Below, one piece after another: positions 1-6,518 of a stretch of 7,659 bases of DNA. This DNA comes from Acidobacteriaceae bacterium (GTDB taxonomy: Bacteria; Acidobacteriota; Terriglobia; Terriglobales; Acidobacteriaceae): the NCBI GenBank assembly GCA_027364815.1, contig DAHXOQ010000048.1, positions 1-7,659 of the forward strand, in the 5' to 3' direction. A model generated the notes under the pieces. The model was not told where the DNA came from, did not search any database, and saw only the letters and a program-made list of their open reading frames with translations. Positions within the stretch are counted from its first letter, which is position 1. Every line of letters begins with the position of its first letter. Both the position numbers and the translations under genes were made by a program.

Positions 1-1
1 A

Positions 2-1081
2 CCCACGCCCGTCCAGGCCGCTGCCATTCCACCGGCTATTGAAGGCCTCGACGTGCTCGCCACGGCGCAAACCGGCACCGGCAAGACTCTCAGCTTTCTC
101 ATCCCCATCGTCGAGAAGCTGCAAAAGCTTGAAGGCCGCGGCGCCCATGCCCTCATCCTTCTGCCCACGCGCGAACTCGCCATGCAGGTCGAGCAGGCTT
201 TCCGCGCGGTGCGTACCAGCCCCTCGCAGAACGTCGCGCTCTTTGTCGGCGGAATGGCCGAGCAGCCGCAACTCAGGGCGCTCCGTGCCGGCGCGCGTGT
301 CATCGTCGCCACCCCGGGACGTCTTGAGGATTACCTTCGCCGCAAGCTCGTCAAGCTCAATGAAATTCAGATTCTGGTTCTCGATGAAGTTGATCGCATG
401 CTCGACATGGGCTTTCAGCCCGCCATTCAGCGCATTGCCGCTGAGCTGCCCACCGAGCGCCAGACCCTCTGCTACTCGGCAACTCTCGATAAGCCGATTC
501 AAGAGATCGCTCGCAAGTATCTCCGCAATCCCCGCCGCATTGAGTTGGGTTCAGTCCTCAAGCCCGCAGAGAACGTCGAGTTGCGCACCTTCGAGGTTCA
601 CCCCGATCAAAAGCACGATCTTCTCGAGCATCTCCTCGAGAGCGAGAAGGGAAGCTTCCTCGTTTTCGTGCGCACCAAGCACGGCGCAGATCGTGTGGCG
701 CGTCGCCTCACCCGCGGTGGCTTCTCCGCCACTCAAATTCACGGCGACCGTTCGCAGGCTCAGCGAAATGCCGCACTGCGCAGCTTCTCTGAAGGCCATC
801 ACCGCATTCTCGTCGCAACCGATGTCGCAGCTCGCGGAATCGACGTTGCGCACATTGCGCATGTCGTCAACTTTGACATGCCCAAGGTTGCCGAAGACTT
901 TGTTCACCGTGTCGGCCGCACCGGCCGCGCATCGGCCAGTGGAGTCGCTTCAACCTTTGCCGCTCCAGCTGAGCGTGGCGATCTGCGCCGCATCGAGAAG
1001 GCTCTCTCGCTACAGATGAAGCGCTTCAAGGTTCGCGCCATGGATGAAGACGTCCTCGAGAAGGAACGCGCAATCGCCTAG
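2..1081 (+). CDS. DEAD-box ATP-dependent RNA helicase, 5'-truncated (RhlE-like core)
   Basis: Superfamily 2 RNA helicase that uses ATP to unwind or remodel short RNA duplexes in the cytoplasm (ribosome assembly or mRNA turnover in this family). The frame is open from base 2 and begins inside the Q motif (PTPVQ...IP), so only roughly the first 20-25 residues are missing. Motifs in order: motif I AQTGTGKT (bases 65-88), Ia PTRELA, Ib TPGR, motif II as DEVD rather than DEAD (383-394), motif III SAT, motif IV around FLVFVRTK, motif V ATDVAARGID and motif VI HRVGRTGR. Both RecA-like lobes are therefore complete. The protein stops at a TAG (1079-1081) about 50 residues after motif VI, so it lacks the long basic C-terminal tail seen in many RhlE/CsdA proteins. 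It converges on the downstream minus-strand gene across a shared terminator. Family assignment is very secure; subfamily and substrate are not. Confidence 0.95.
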   Translation, partial: PTPVQAAAIPPAIEGLDVLATAQTGTGKTLSFLIPIVEKLQKLEGRGAHALILLPTRELAMQVEQAFRAVRTSPSQNVALFVGGMAEQPQLRALRAGARVIVATPGRLEDYLRRKLVKLNEIQILVLDEVDRMLDMGFQPAIQRIAAELPTERQTLCYSATLDKPIQEIARKYLRNPRRIELGSVLKPAENVELRTFEVHPDQKHDLLEHLLESEKGSFLVFVRTKHGADRVARRLTRGGFSATQIHGDRSQAQRNAALRSFSEGHHRILVATDVAARGIDVAHIAHVVNFDMPKVAEDFVHRVGRTGRASASGVASTFAAPAERGDLRRIEKALSLQMKRFKVRAMDEDVLEKERAIA

Positions 1082-1160
1082 TTCTTCTTTTTGAATTCTG
1101 TTTTTCCCCATCTTTTCCGAAAAAAAGCGGTGAGCGTGGGAACTTGAAAAATTGGAAATG

Positions 1161-1198
1161 AAATGGGGCCTGTCGCCAACCAGCGACAGGCCCCATTT
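1161..1198. terminator. bidirectional Rho-independent terminator between convergent genes
   Basis: A perfect 16-bp inverted repeat: left arm 1161-1176 (AAATGGGGCCTGTCGC), 6-nt loop CAACCA (1177-1182), right arm 1183-1198. The stem has a GC-rich core and ends in an A-tract on the left and T-tract on the right (ATTTT at 1195-1199), so it can terminate in both directions. It lies about 80 bp after the helicase stop and about 18 bp past the end of the minus-strand glycosidase. Confidence 0.9.
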
Positions 1199-1215
1199 TC
1201 TTGCCTTGAACAAAT

Positions 1216-3780
1216 CTACTTCAGCGTGATCTCACCACTCAGCGGCGTGTTCTCGCTGCTGTCGCCCACGTGAATCACGAACTTCCCCGGATCAATCGTC
1301 CACTTGTGCGCTGTCTCATCCCAGTAACTGAAAGCGCGCGCGTCTAATTTCAAAACCACGTGCTTCGTCTCTCCCGGCGCCAGCCGAACCTTCTCAAAGC
1401 CCTTCAATTCGCGCTCCGGACGCTGCGCCTTCGCCGATGGATCGGAAACGTACAACTGAGCCACTTCAGCTCCCGCAACCGCGCCCGTGTTCTTGACGTC
1501 GAAGCTCACCTCAACAGGGAATGCCGTGAGCGACAGTGATGGAGCCTTCAGATTCGAGAACTCAAATTTCGTATAGCTGAGTCCAAATCCAAACGGATAC
1601 AGCGGATGCTTGCCCGTCGTCGTCCAGTAACGGTAGCCAACCATCAGACCATCATCATAGTGAACCTTCTGAATCACCTCATCATGGCTCTTGCCGTCCA
1701 CTTCAGTCACATGCAGCATGTAATCCTCGCCCGGAGTCGGATAGTAAAACGCTGAAGACGCGCTCTCATGCCAACTGCGGTCAAAAGTCACAGGTAATTT
1801 GCCCTCCGGATTGTGATGGCCAAAAAGAATATCTGCAAACGCAGGGCCTCCTTCTTGCCCAGGATAATAAGTTGCCAGGAATGCTGGCACCTTGTCGATC
1901 CAGCGATGCACATCAGCGCTCACGCCGCCCGTGTAAGCCACAATCACGTGCGGATTTGCCGCAATCACAGCCTCAACCAACGCATCCTGTCCCCACGGAA
2001 GATTGAAAGTCCGGTCGTACCCTTCACCCTCGGTTGCCGGATTAAATCCCACCGAAACAACCACCACATCAGCCGCTGCCGCCATCTGCTTCACATCGGG
2101 ATAAATAATATCCACTTCAGGCATGATACCCACGCCCAGCCGTATCCCCGCTGTGAAGGGCAGATAATCAACCTGCACATTCAAGGTCTGTCCCGCGGTC
2201 GGCTCCAGCGTGACCGATTGCGGCACCTGTCCCTCTGAGCGCACATGGCCAAGAATCTGCTTGCCGTCGATGATCACCTTCCACGCATCGCCGCCCGATG
2301 ACGCCGCCAGCAGCAAATATTTACCGGTTGTCTTCGCCTTGTATGTTCCCGTGTAACGAATGCTGCGCGGATGCGTATCTTCCGGTCCCCACATCTCTTC
2401 TTTCCACATCGAGAGGTTCCACTGGTCGCTCTCTTCAGCTTTGCCCGTGAAATCCTTCGAAGGGAAGACCGCTGCGTGAACTGCATTACCTTCCCAGTAA
2501 GTTCTGCTGAAAATTTCGCTCATATTCGGCAAGCCGCGCGAATAAAGCACATGCAGATTCGGCTCTCTGTTCGCGATTCCCGTCAGCAAACTCACCGGCT
2601 CAAATGCATCTGCCTGTGAAGAGCCGCCACCGCCAGGTACCGCCGGATATGCATCCGGGCCTATCACCGCGATTGTCTTGATCTTCTTGGCGTCCAGCGG
2701 TAGTACTCCACCCTCATTCTTGAGAAGAGTAATACTTTCCAGCGCGCCTTCTAGTGCAGTTGCGCGATCTGCGACCGAGTACGTTGAGTCCGCCGGATCA
2801 AACTGGTCGTGATCCATGTATCCATAACGCAACACCACGCGAAGCAGCCGCAGCACCTTGTCATCGATCGTCGATTCTTTCACCGTTCCAGCTTTGATCG
2901 CCGGCAATAAACCGGTCGCATTCATGAAGCGTCCATTGGGCATTTCAAAATCAAGACCATTGTTCGCCGCGCCGACCGTGTCATAAGTCGACTCCCAATC
3001 AGACATCAGAATCCCCTGGAAGCCCCACTCACCCTTCAGCACCTTCAGATTCAGAAACTCGTTCTGCGTCGCGTGAGAGCCGTTCAGCAAGTTGTACGAG
3101 TTCATTACCGCGTCCACATGCCCTTCCTTCACCGCTGCTGCAAAGGCCGGCAGATAGATCGCTCTCAGCACGCGCTCGCTCACAATCGAATCGACATTGT
3201 GCCGGTTGTATTCCTGGTTATTCGCCGCGTAGTGCTTCACCGTTGCAACCACACCTTGTGACTGCACTCCCTGTATGTAGTTCGATGCCAGCTGCCCATT
3301 CAGATAAGGATCTTCAGAAAAATATTCAAAGTTCCGCCCAGCCAGTGGCGTGCGGCTGATGTTCACTCCTGGACCCAGCAAAATATGTACGCTGCGTGCC
3401 CGGGCGTCGCGGCCCAATCCTTCGCCGATCTTCCGAGCCATCGCAGTATCCCATGTCGCCGCCAGCGCAGCTCCGGCAGGGTACGCCGTCGTCGGCCCCC
3501 AGGTGCGCACACCCTCAGGTCCATCTGACATCTTGATCCGCGGCAGCCCGATATTGGGCATCGCGAAGGTGAACATATCGTCGACACCGCCAATGAGTTT
3601 GATCTTTTGCTCAAGCGTCAGCTTGGACAACAACTCATGGGCCTTGGCCTCGATGGCTGGTGAATCCGCCACTGGTGCCTGGGCGCGGAGAACGATCGAT
3701 CCCACGAGCAGTAATGCTACCAGTGACACAACGCCCGCAGGCGTAATCAGAGAAATGAAGCGTGAACTTTGTTTTTTCAT
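1216..3780 (-). CDS. secreted GH3 beta-glucosidase-type glycoside hydrolase with PA14 and Fn3-like domains
   Basis: 854-residue retaining glycoside hydrolase of family 3, expected to release terminal sugars from beta-glucosides or related plant and fungal oligosaccharides outside the cytoplasm. Residues 1-35 form a signal peptide (KKQSSR, hydrophobic 13-31, possible cleavage after RAQA). The N-terminal GH3 barrel (about 45-330) carries the substrate-contacting Asp86 in SDGPEG, GRNFEYFSEDP (148-158), Lys182-His183 in VKHYAANN, and the nucleophile Asp261 in MSDWES (codon 2998-3000). The second GH3 domain starts at about 345 (ALESITLLKNEGGVLPL) and is interrupted by a PA14-like insert (about 410-550, including RYTGTYKAKTTGKYLL). 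It resumes with the probable acid/base Glu586 in TEGEGYDR. The C-terminal Fn3-like domain spans about 755-850. A PA14 insert in this position is known from fungal and bacterial GH3 enzymes, where it shapes the entrance to the active site. The ATG at 3780 is preferred because the signal peptide follows directly, but no clear Shine-Dalgarno precedes it. Exact substrate cannot be read from sequence. Confidence 0.95.
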   Translation of the reverse strand: MKKQSSRFISLITPAGVVSLVALLLVGSIVLRAQAPVADSPAIEAKAHELLSKLTLEQKIKLIGGVDDMFTFAMPNIGLPRIKMSDGPEGVRTWGPTTAYPAGAALAATWDTAMARKIGEGLGRDARARSVHILLGPGVNISRTPLAGRNFEYFSEDPYLNGQLASNYIQGVQSQGVVATVKHYAANNQEYNRHNVDSIVSERVLRAIYLPAFAAAVKEGHVDAVMNSYNLLNGSHATQNEFLNLKVLKGEWGFQGILMSDWESTYDTVGAANNGLDFEMPNGRFMNATGLLPAIKAGTVKESTIDDKVLRLLRVVLRYGYMDHDQFDPADSTYSVADRATALEGALESITLLKNEGGVLPLDAKKIKTIAVIGPDAYPAVPGGGGSSQADAFEPVSLLTGIANREPNLHVLYSRGLPNMSEIFSRTYWEGNAVHAAVFPSKDFTGKAEESDQWNLSMWKEEMWGPEDTHPRSIRYTGTYKAKTTGKYLLLAASSGGDAWKVIIDGKQILGHVRSEGQVPQSVTLEPTAGQTLNVQVDYLPFTAGIRLGVGIMPEVDIIYPDVKQMAAAADVVVVSVGFNPATEGEGYDRTFNLPWGQDALVEAVIAANPHVIVAYTGGVSADVHRWIDKVPAFLATYYPGQEGGPAFADILFGHHNPEGKLPVTFDRSWHESASSAFYYPTPGEDYMLHVTEVDGKSHDEVIQKVHYDDGLMVGYRYWTTTGKHPLYPFGFGLSYTKFEFSNLKAPSLSLTAFPVEVSFDVKNTGAVAGAEVAQLYVSDPSAKAQRPERELKGFEKVRLAPGETKHVVLKLDARAFSYWDETAHKWTIDPGKFVIHVGDSSENTPLSGEITLK

Positions 3781-3982
3781 AACGCGTTGAGGCTATCGTA
3801 TTTGGCCTTTCTCTGTACATCACCTCAGGCTATAGGAAGGAACGGGATAAGGCGCTGTGGTTGTAGTTCCCCAAGATTGTCTTTGAATTTTCCAAAAGTA
3901 AAATCAGACTTTCTGTGAATCACGTAGAACGCTGAAGCCGGAATGTGCACTTTTGCTCATTCTCTGCGTGATTTGCAAGCCC

Positions 3983-3998
3983 TGTGACTCGAATCACA
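3983..3998. promoter_or_regulatory. predicted Crp/Fnr-family operator, perfect TGTGA-N6-TCACA
   Basis: The sequence TGTGACTCGAATCACA matches the CRP consensus TGTGA-N6-TCACA at all ten defined positions and is symmetric at 14 of 16 bases. It lies about 175 bp upstream of the stress-protein start and about 200 bp upstream of the divergent GH3 start, so the regulated gene is not fixed by position. The Crp/Fnr regulator encoded at 5763-6476 has the recognition-helix residues that read TGTGA in E. coli CRP, which makes it the likely local ligand (inference). Confidence 0.6.
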
Positions 3999-4163
3999 CC
4001 GCTAGGTGTATCCAGTCACTGTATCGTCATCTTCTAAAGCGCACACTTTGTATGCAGAGTGATAGGCAAAGTACAAAGTCGGAATTCAGTGTGTTGGTGT
4101 GTATGTATTGAATTTGTGGGAGCTTGGTTCTTGTGTTTAGCCAAGTTGGACTTTTTCTCCCGT

Positions 4164-4167
4164 GGAG
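4164..4167 (+). promoter_or_regulatory. ribosome binding site deciding the Usp start
   Basis: GGAG, 6 nt before the ATG at 4174. The in-frame GTG at 4162 overlaps this site and so cannot use it, which argues for the ATG start. Confidence 0.7.
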
Positions 4168-4173
4168 ACGGCT

Positions 4174-5043
4174 ATGGGTTTTGAGAGCGGATTGAAGACT
4201 ATTGTTGTTGCCGCAAGTCTCGATGGTCGCTCCGAGGCCGCTCTTGAGTACGCGCGCAAACTTGCCGCTGCTTACGACGCACGCCTGGTGCTCGCTCACG
4301 GTGTTGATCCCGTCTCCTATGCCGCAGTCGGCGAAATTCCCGGAAAAATGCGTGCCGCATTGAGCGATGAAGCCCAAACCGCGCTCTCCCAGCTCGCTGA
4401 TGAGTTGACCAAAGAAGGCATCCCAAACCACACCGTTGTGCACCAGGGTGAAATTGCACAGATGCTCCTTCGCATCGCCGATCAGTACGATGCAGGATTG
4501 ATTGTCATCGGTACTGACGGATTCAATGGTGCCGGTGCATATGTCGTCGGTGCAGTCGCCGAGCAGTTGGTCCGTCTCGCGCCTTGCCCGGTCTTTGCCG
4601 TTGCTGCCGATTGGAATGCAGGACCCTTCCGTCCCATCCCCGGTGGTCCCGTGCTCTTGGCAATTGAAAAAAATGAAGCCGCCAAAGCCGCTGTTGCCAC
4701 TGCACTCTCGCTCGCTGAAACCTTCAATCGTCCGCTGCACATTGTGCATGCACGCAGCGCTGCCGAGGCTATGGGTTTTCTCAACCCTCCCGCCACGCGC
4801 CCGGAAGATTTTGGCGTGCCCACTTCAACGCGCGTAAAAGTTGCCTGCATGGTCAAGGATGGAACTCCGGCGGATGTTGTCGAGGCAGCCATCGCGCAAC
4901 TGCGGCCCAGCATCCTCGTCGCGGGAGTCAAGAGAAACAGTGGTACACCCGGGCCCCATGGCACTGCATTTACGCTGCTGGCGCGTTCGCGGGTGCCCGT
5001 AATTTGTGTTCCACCAGAGATGAAGTCCGTTTCTGTTCTTTAA
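4174..5043 (+). CDS. universal stress protein, tandem UspA domains
   Basis: 289-residue cytoplasmic protein with two UspA folds, a family linked to survival under starvation, oxidative or low-oxygen stress. Domain 1 (about 7-144) begins KTIVVAASLDGRSEAALEYA and ends with the nucleotide-binding loop G-x2-G-x9-G at Gly113, Gly116 and Gly126 (GTDGFNGAGAYVVGAVAEQL), followed by the typical APCPVFAV strand. This domain is likely to bind ATP, though the usual final Ser/Thr of the loop is Ala. Domain 2 (about 158-281) has the fold signature DGTPADVVEAAIAQLRPSILVAG and ends RSRVPVICVPP, but its glycine loop is degenerate (GVKRNSGTPGPHG), so nucleotide binding there is doubtful. The ATG at 4174 is chosen over GTG 4162 because of the well-spaced GGAG. 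It is the first gene of a rightward group with two Crp/Fnr-fold genes; Anr/FNR-type control of usp genes is known in other bacteria. Confidence 0.93.
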   Translation: MGFESGLKTIVVAASLDGRSEAALEYARKLAAAYDARLVLAHGVDPVSYAAVGEIPGKMRAALSDEAQTALSQLADELTKEGIPNHTVVHQGEIAQMLLRIADQYDAGLIVIGTDGFNGAGAYVVGAVAEQLVRLAPCPVFAVAADWNAGPFRPIPGGPVLLAIEKNEAAKAAVATALSLAETFNRPLHIVHARSAAEAMGFLNPPATRPEDFGVPTSTRVKVACMVKDGTPADVVEAAIAQLRPSILVAGVKRNSGTPGPHGTAFTLLARSRVPVICVPPEMKSVSVL

Positions 5044-5044
5044 C

Positions 5045-5071
5045 TTCAATGCCAATCAAATTGGCATTGAA
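5045..5071 (+). repeat. 12-bp perfect inverted repeat / hairpin after the Usp gene
   Basis: Arms TTCAATGCCAAT (5045-5056) and ATTGGCATTGAA (5060-5071) pair perfectly over a CAA loop, starting 1 nt after the Usp stop codon. No U-tract follows (TAGTCG), so it is not a canonical Rho-independent terminator. It may be an mRNA-stabilising or processing hairpin that separates expression of Usp from the next gene. The right arm also contains TTGGCA (5061-5066), which with TAAAAG (5085-5090) at 18-bp spacing resembles a sigma-70 promoter, so the repeat could instead be an operator. Confidence 0.75.
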
Positions 5072-5127
5072 TAGTCGTGTGTCGTAAAAGCAGGAGCCAA
5101 TCACCTTGCCAAAGCGACAAAGGAAGT

Positions 5128-5132
5128 GGGAG
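5128..5132 (+). promoter_or_regulatory. ribosome binding site deciding the start of the CNBD protein
   Basis: GGGAG, 5 nt before ATG 5138. The alternative in-frame GTG at 5126 overlaps this site and would leave it inside the coding region. Confidence 0.7.
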
Positions 5133-5137
5133 CAGCG

Positions 5138-5623
5138 ATGCAATTGTCGACGCAGCAAAGTCAGCAGCATATTGTCGCGGCGCACCCCTTGACGCAACTT
5201 CTGGAGTGTCCGCCAGATACCAGTCTGCAATTGGGCAACTCGGTCCGTAACATTCAGTTCAATGAGGGCGACGCAATCTTCCGTCAGGATGCGCCCTGCG
5301 AAGGTCTTTACCTCCTTGTCTCTGGTAACTTCCTCCGTCGCGTTGATCGTATGGGTATGCGACTCACTCTAGCCCCGGGCTCACCCGGCGAACTTGTCGA
5401 ACTGGCTGCAACGCTAGGCGACAAACGTCATACCTACACCCTCATGGCAAGAACTCCTGGTACCGCTTTGCTCTTGCCCATGGATACACTGGAGAGTGCC
5501 TTTAGTCAGTACCCTCCTCTCAGAATGCATCTGCTCGAAGAACTGGCTCGCGAGGTTTCGCGCGCCTACAGCGCGGTGTGGCTCCTTCGTATGAGCAAAA
5601 TGCGGAGGACAAGAACTTCGTAA
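5138..5623 (+). CDS. stand-alone cyclic-nucleotide-binding-fold protein, no HTH (Crp/Fnr sensor-domain homologue)
   Basis: 161 residues from ATG 5138. Residues about 15-115 form the Crp/Fnr double-stranded beta-roll: IQFNEGDAIFRQDAPCEGLYLLVSGNFLRRV, then a phosphate-binding-cassette-like stretch GELVELAATLGDKRHTYTL and GTALLLPMDTLESAF. Glu88 and Arg97 align with CRP Glu72 and Arg82, which contact cAMP, but the following Ser is His98, so ligand binding is possible and unproven. Residues about 117-150 (LRMHLLEELAREVSRAYSAVWLL) look like the long dimerisation helix. The protein then ends with a short basic tail (RMSKMRRTRTS) where CRP would have about 70 residues of winged helix. No HTH remnant is visible in any frame between 5623 and 5763, so this is not a simple recent frameshift. 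It lies 94 bp after Usp and 139 bp before a full Crp/Fnr regulator. It could be an anti-activator, mixed-dimer partner or second-messenger sensor, or an old truncation. Confidence 0.85.
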   Translation: MQLSTQQSQQHIVAAHPLTQLLECPPDTSLQLGNSVRNIQFNEGDAIFRQDAPCEGLYLLVSGNFLRRVDRMGMRLTLAPGSPGELVELAATLGDKRHTYTLMARTPGTALLLPMDTLESAFSQYPPLRMHLLEELAREVSRAYSAVWLLRMSKMRRTRTS

Positions 5624-5658
5624 CTGGTACGAGAAAAAGAGGATACGCGAAGATTTTT

Positions 5659-5674
5659 TGAATCATATGATTCA
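5659..5674. promoter_or_regulatory. 16-bp perfect palindrome upstream of the Crp/Fnr gene, candidate autoregulatory operator
   Basis: TGAATCATATGATTCA is identical to its reverse complement. It has the 16-bp length and TG...CA ends of Crp/Fnr-family sites, but its half-site TGAATC is neither TGTGA (CRP) nor TTGAT (FNR). Its left half core AATCATAT (5661-5668) is repeated exactly 20 bp later (5681-5688). It lies about 90 bp upstream of the regulator's ATG, in the 139-bp gap after the preceding gene, where the promoter should be. Confidence 0.55.
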
Positions 5675-5762
5675 CGCGCAAATCATATTAGATGTACTTC
5701 CGCCCCAGAGAGCGTAAGCTATCAAAAGGGCGCTGAATTAAAGTTCCACTGAGCGAGAGGCT

Positions 5763-6476
5763 ATGGGTTCGATTCAACCACAACGCACACCCGATGATTG
5801 TATGAACTGCGAACATCGTCACCTGCGTATGTTCTGCAACCTTACGCCTGACGCTCTTGAAGATTACGACCGCATCGGCATCATGATGAACATGGCTCGC
5901 GGCGCAAAACTCTTCACTGAAGGCGACCCCGTTCGCAACGTCTTTGTCATCTGCACCGGACAAATTAAAATCTCCTCCACCTCGCGCGAAGGTAAGACCA
6001 TGATCCTCAAGCTCGCCGGCCCCGGCGACGTCCTTGGCCTCAGCGCAGTTCTGGCCAATGTAGTCCATGAAGTCACCGCCGAGGCCATCGAACGCTGCCA
6101 GGTCAAAACCATGCGCAAGCAGGAGTTCGTCGAATTCCTCGGACGCCACGGTATCGCCAGCATGCACGCCGCCCAGTCTCTCTCCGGCGAGTACCTTACC
6201 GTCTTCCACGACGCCAAGCGCCTCGCGCTCTCAGGCTCCGCCGCCGGTCGCCTCGCACGACTCCTTCTCGATTGGGCACGCGCCTCGGCCAACGGTCGCT
6301 CCGAGCTCAAATTCACCATGGCCCTCACCCACGAAGAGATCGCCAACATGGCCGGAACCTCGCGCGAAACCGTCACCAGGCTGCTTAACCAATTTCGTCG
6401 CGATGGCTGGCTCACCATTCGCGGGGCCAGCATGACCATCACAAACGCAGAACAGTTGGAACGACTCACCGTTTAA
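5763..6476 (+). CDS. Crp/Fnr-family transcriptional regulator with N-terminal cysteine cluster
   Basis: 237 residues, full length for the family. The N-terminus has Cys13-x2-Cys16-x8-Cys25 (DDCMNCEHRHLRMFCNL). This resembles, but is spaced differently from, the C-x2-C-x5-C of the FNR [4Fe-4S] site; Cys112 (AIERCQV) lies three residues before the position of FNR Cys122. The beta-roll covers about 35-125 (GAKLFTEGDPVRNVFVICTGQIKI). CRP's cAMP contacts Glu72 and Arg82-Ser83 are not conserved (LGLSAVLANVVHEVTAEA), so cAMP is unlikely as ligand. The dimer helix is at about 125-160. The winged HTH at about 188-222 has LTHEEIANMAGTSRETVTRLL, with Arg201, Glu202 and Arg206 matching the TGTGA-reading Arg180, Glu181 and Arg185 of CRP. 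The start at 5763 is preceded closely by GAGAGG, a rather tight spacing. Probably a redox- or oxygen-responsive regulator; targets may include the site at 3983-3998 and its own promoter (inference). Confidence 0.93.
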   Translation: MGSIQPQRTPDDCMNCEHRHLRMFCNLTPDALEDYDRIGIMMNMARGAKLFTEGDPVRNVFVICTGQIKISSTSREGKTMILKLAGPGDVLGLSAVLANVVHEVTAEAIERCQVKTMRKQEFVEFLGRHGIASMHAAQSLSGEYLTVFHDAKRLALSGSAAGRLARLLLDWARASANGRSELKFTMALTHEEIANMAGTSRETVTRLLNQFRRDGWLTIRGASMTITNAEQLERLTV

Positions 6477-6518
6477 CAAGCTGCGGGAAACACACCACGA
6501 GAAATGTTTTGAACGAGC

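Larger units (their letters stand above)
3781..4173. other. divergent intergenic region between the GH3 gene and the universal stress gene
   Basis: About 390 bases without a credible gene; it must hold the promoters for both flanking genes. It contains a perfect CRP-type site at 3983-3998. A shorter GTGA-A-TCAC palindrome lies at 3915-3923. An 8-bp inverted repeat has arms ACTTTGTA (4045-4052) and TACAAAGT (4072-4079), separated by 19 bp. I find no convincing -35/-10 pair for either gene; the nearest on the plus strand is TTGTAT (4048-4053) with TACAAA (4072-4077), which is weak. Confidence 0.6.

Noticed and set aside
551..907. 118-codon minus-strand frame inside the helicase
   Set aside because: It is antisense to helicase motifs V and VI, with no recognisable domain and no ribosome binding site seen.
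39..1019. 326-codon plus-strand frame overlapping the helicase
   Set aside because: It lies out of frame within the helicase, whose motifs are all intact; the predicted protein is Ser/Pro/Arg-rich with no domain, typical of a GC-rich shadow frame.
3350..3790. 146-codon plus-strand frame over the 5' end of the GH3 gene
   Set aside because: It is antisense to conserved GH3 barrel motifs and the signal peptide; its sequence is low-complexity Ser/Pro/Ala.
3915..3923. GTGA-A-TCAC as a second Crp/Fnr site
   Set aside because: The half-sites are separated by 1 base instead of 6, which does not fit binding by a Crp-type dimer.
4027..4749. 240-codon minus-strand frame across the usp promoter region and the first part of usp
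   Set aside because: It is antisense to the clearly conserved Usp domain 1; the product is a Gly/Cys/Asn-rich sequence without domains, as expected from the reverse of a biased coding sequence.
5623..5763. Frameshifted remnant of an HTH domain after the CNBD protein
   Set aside because: I looked for an HTH-like sequence in the forward frames of this gap and found none, so a simple frameshifted Crp gene is not supported.
5864..6469. 201-codon minus-strand frame inside the Crp/Fnr gene
   Set aside because: It mirrors the full-length regulator and is Arg/Ser-rich with no domain.
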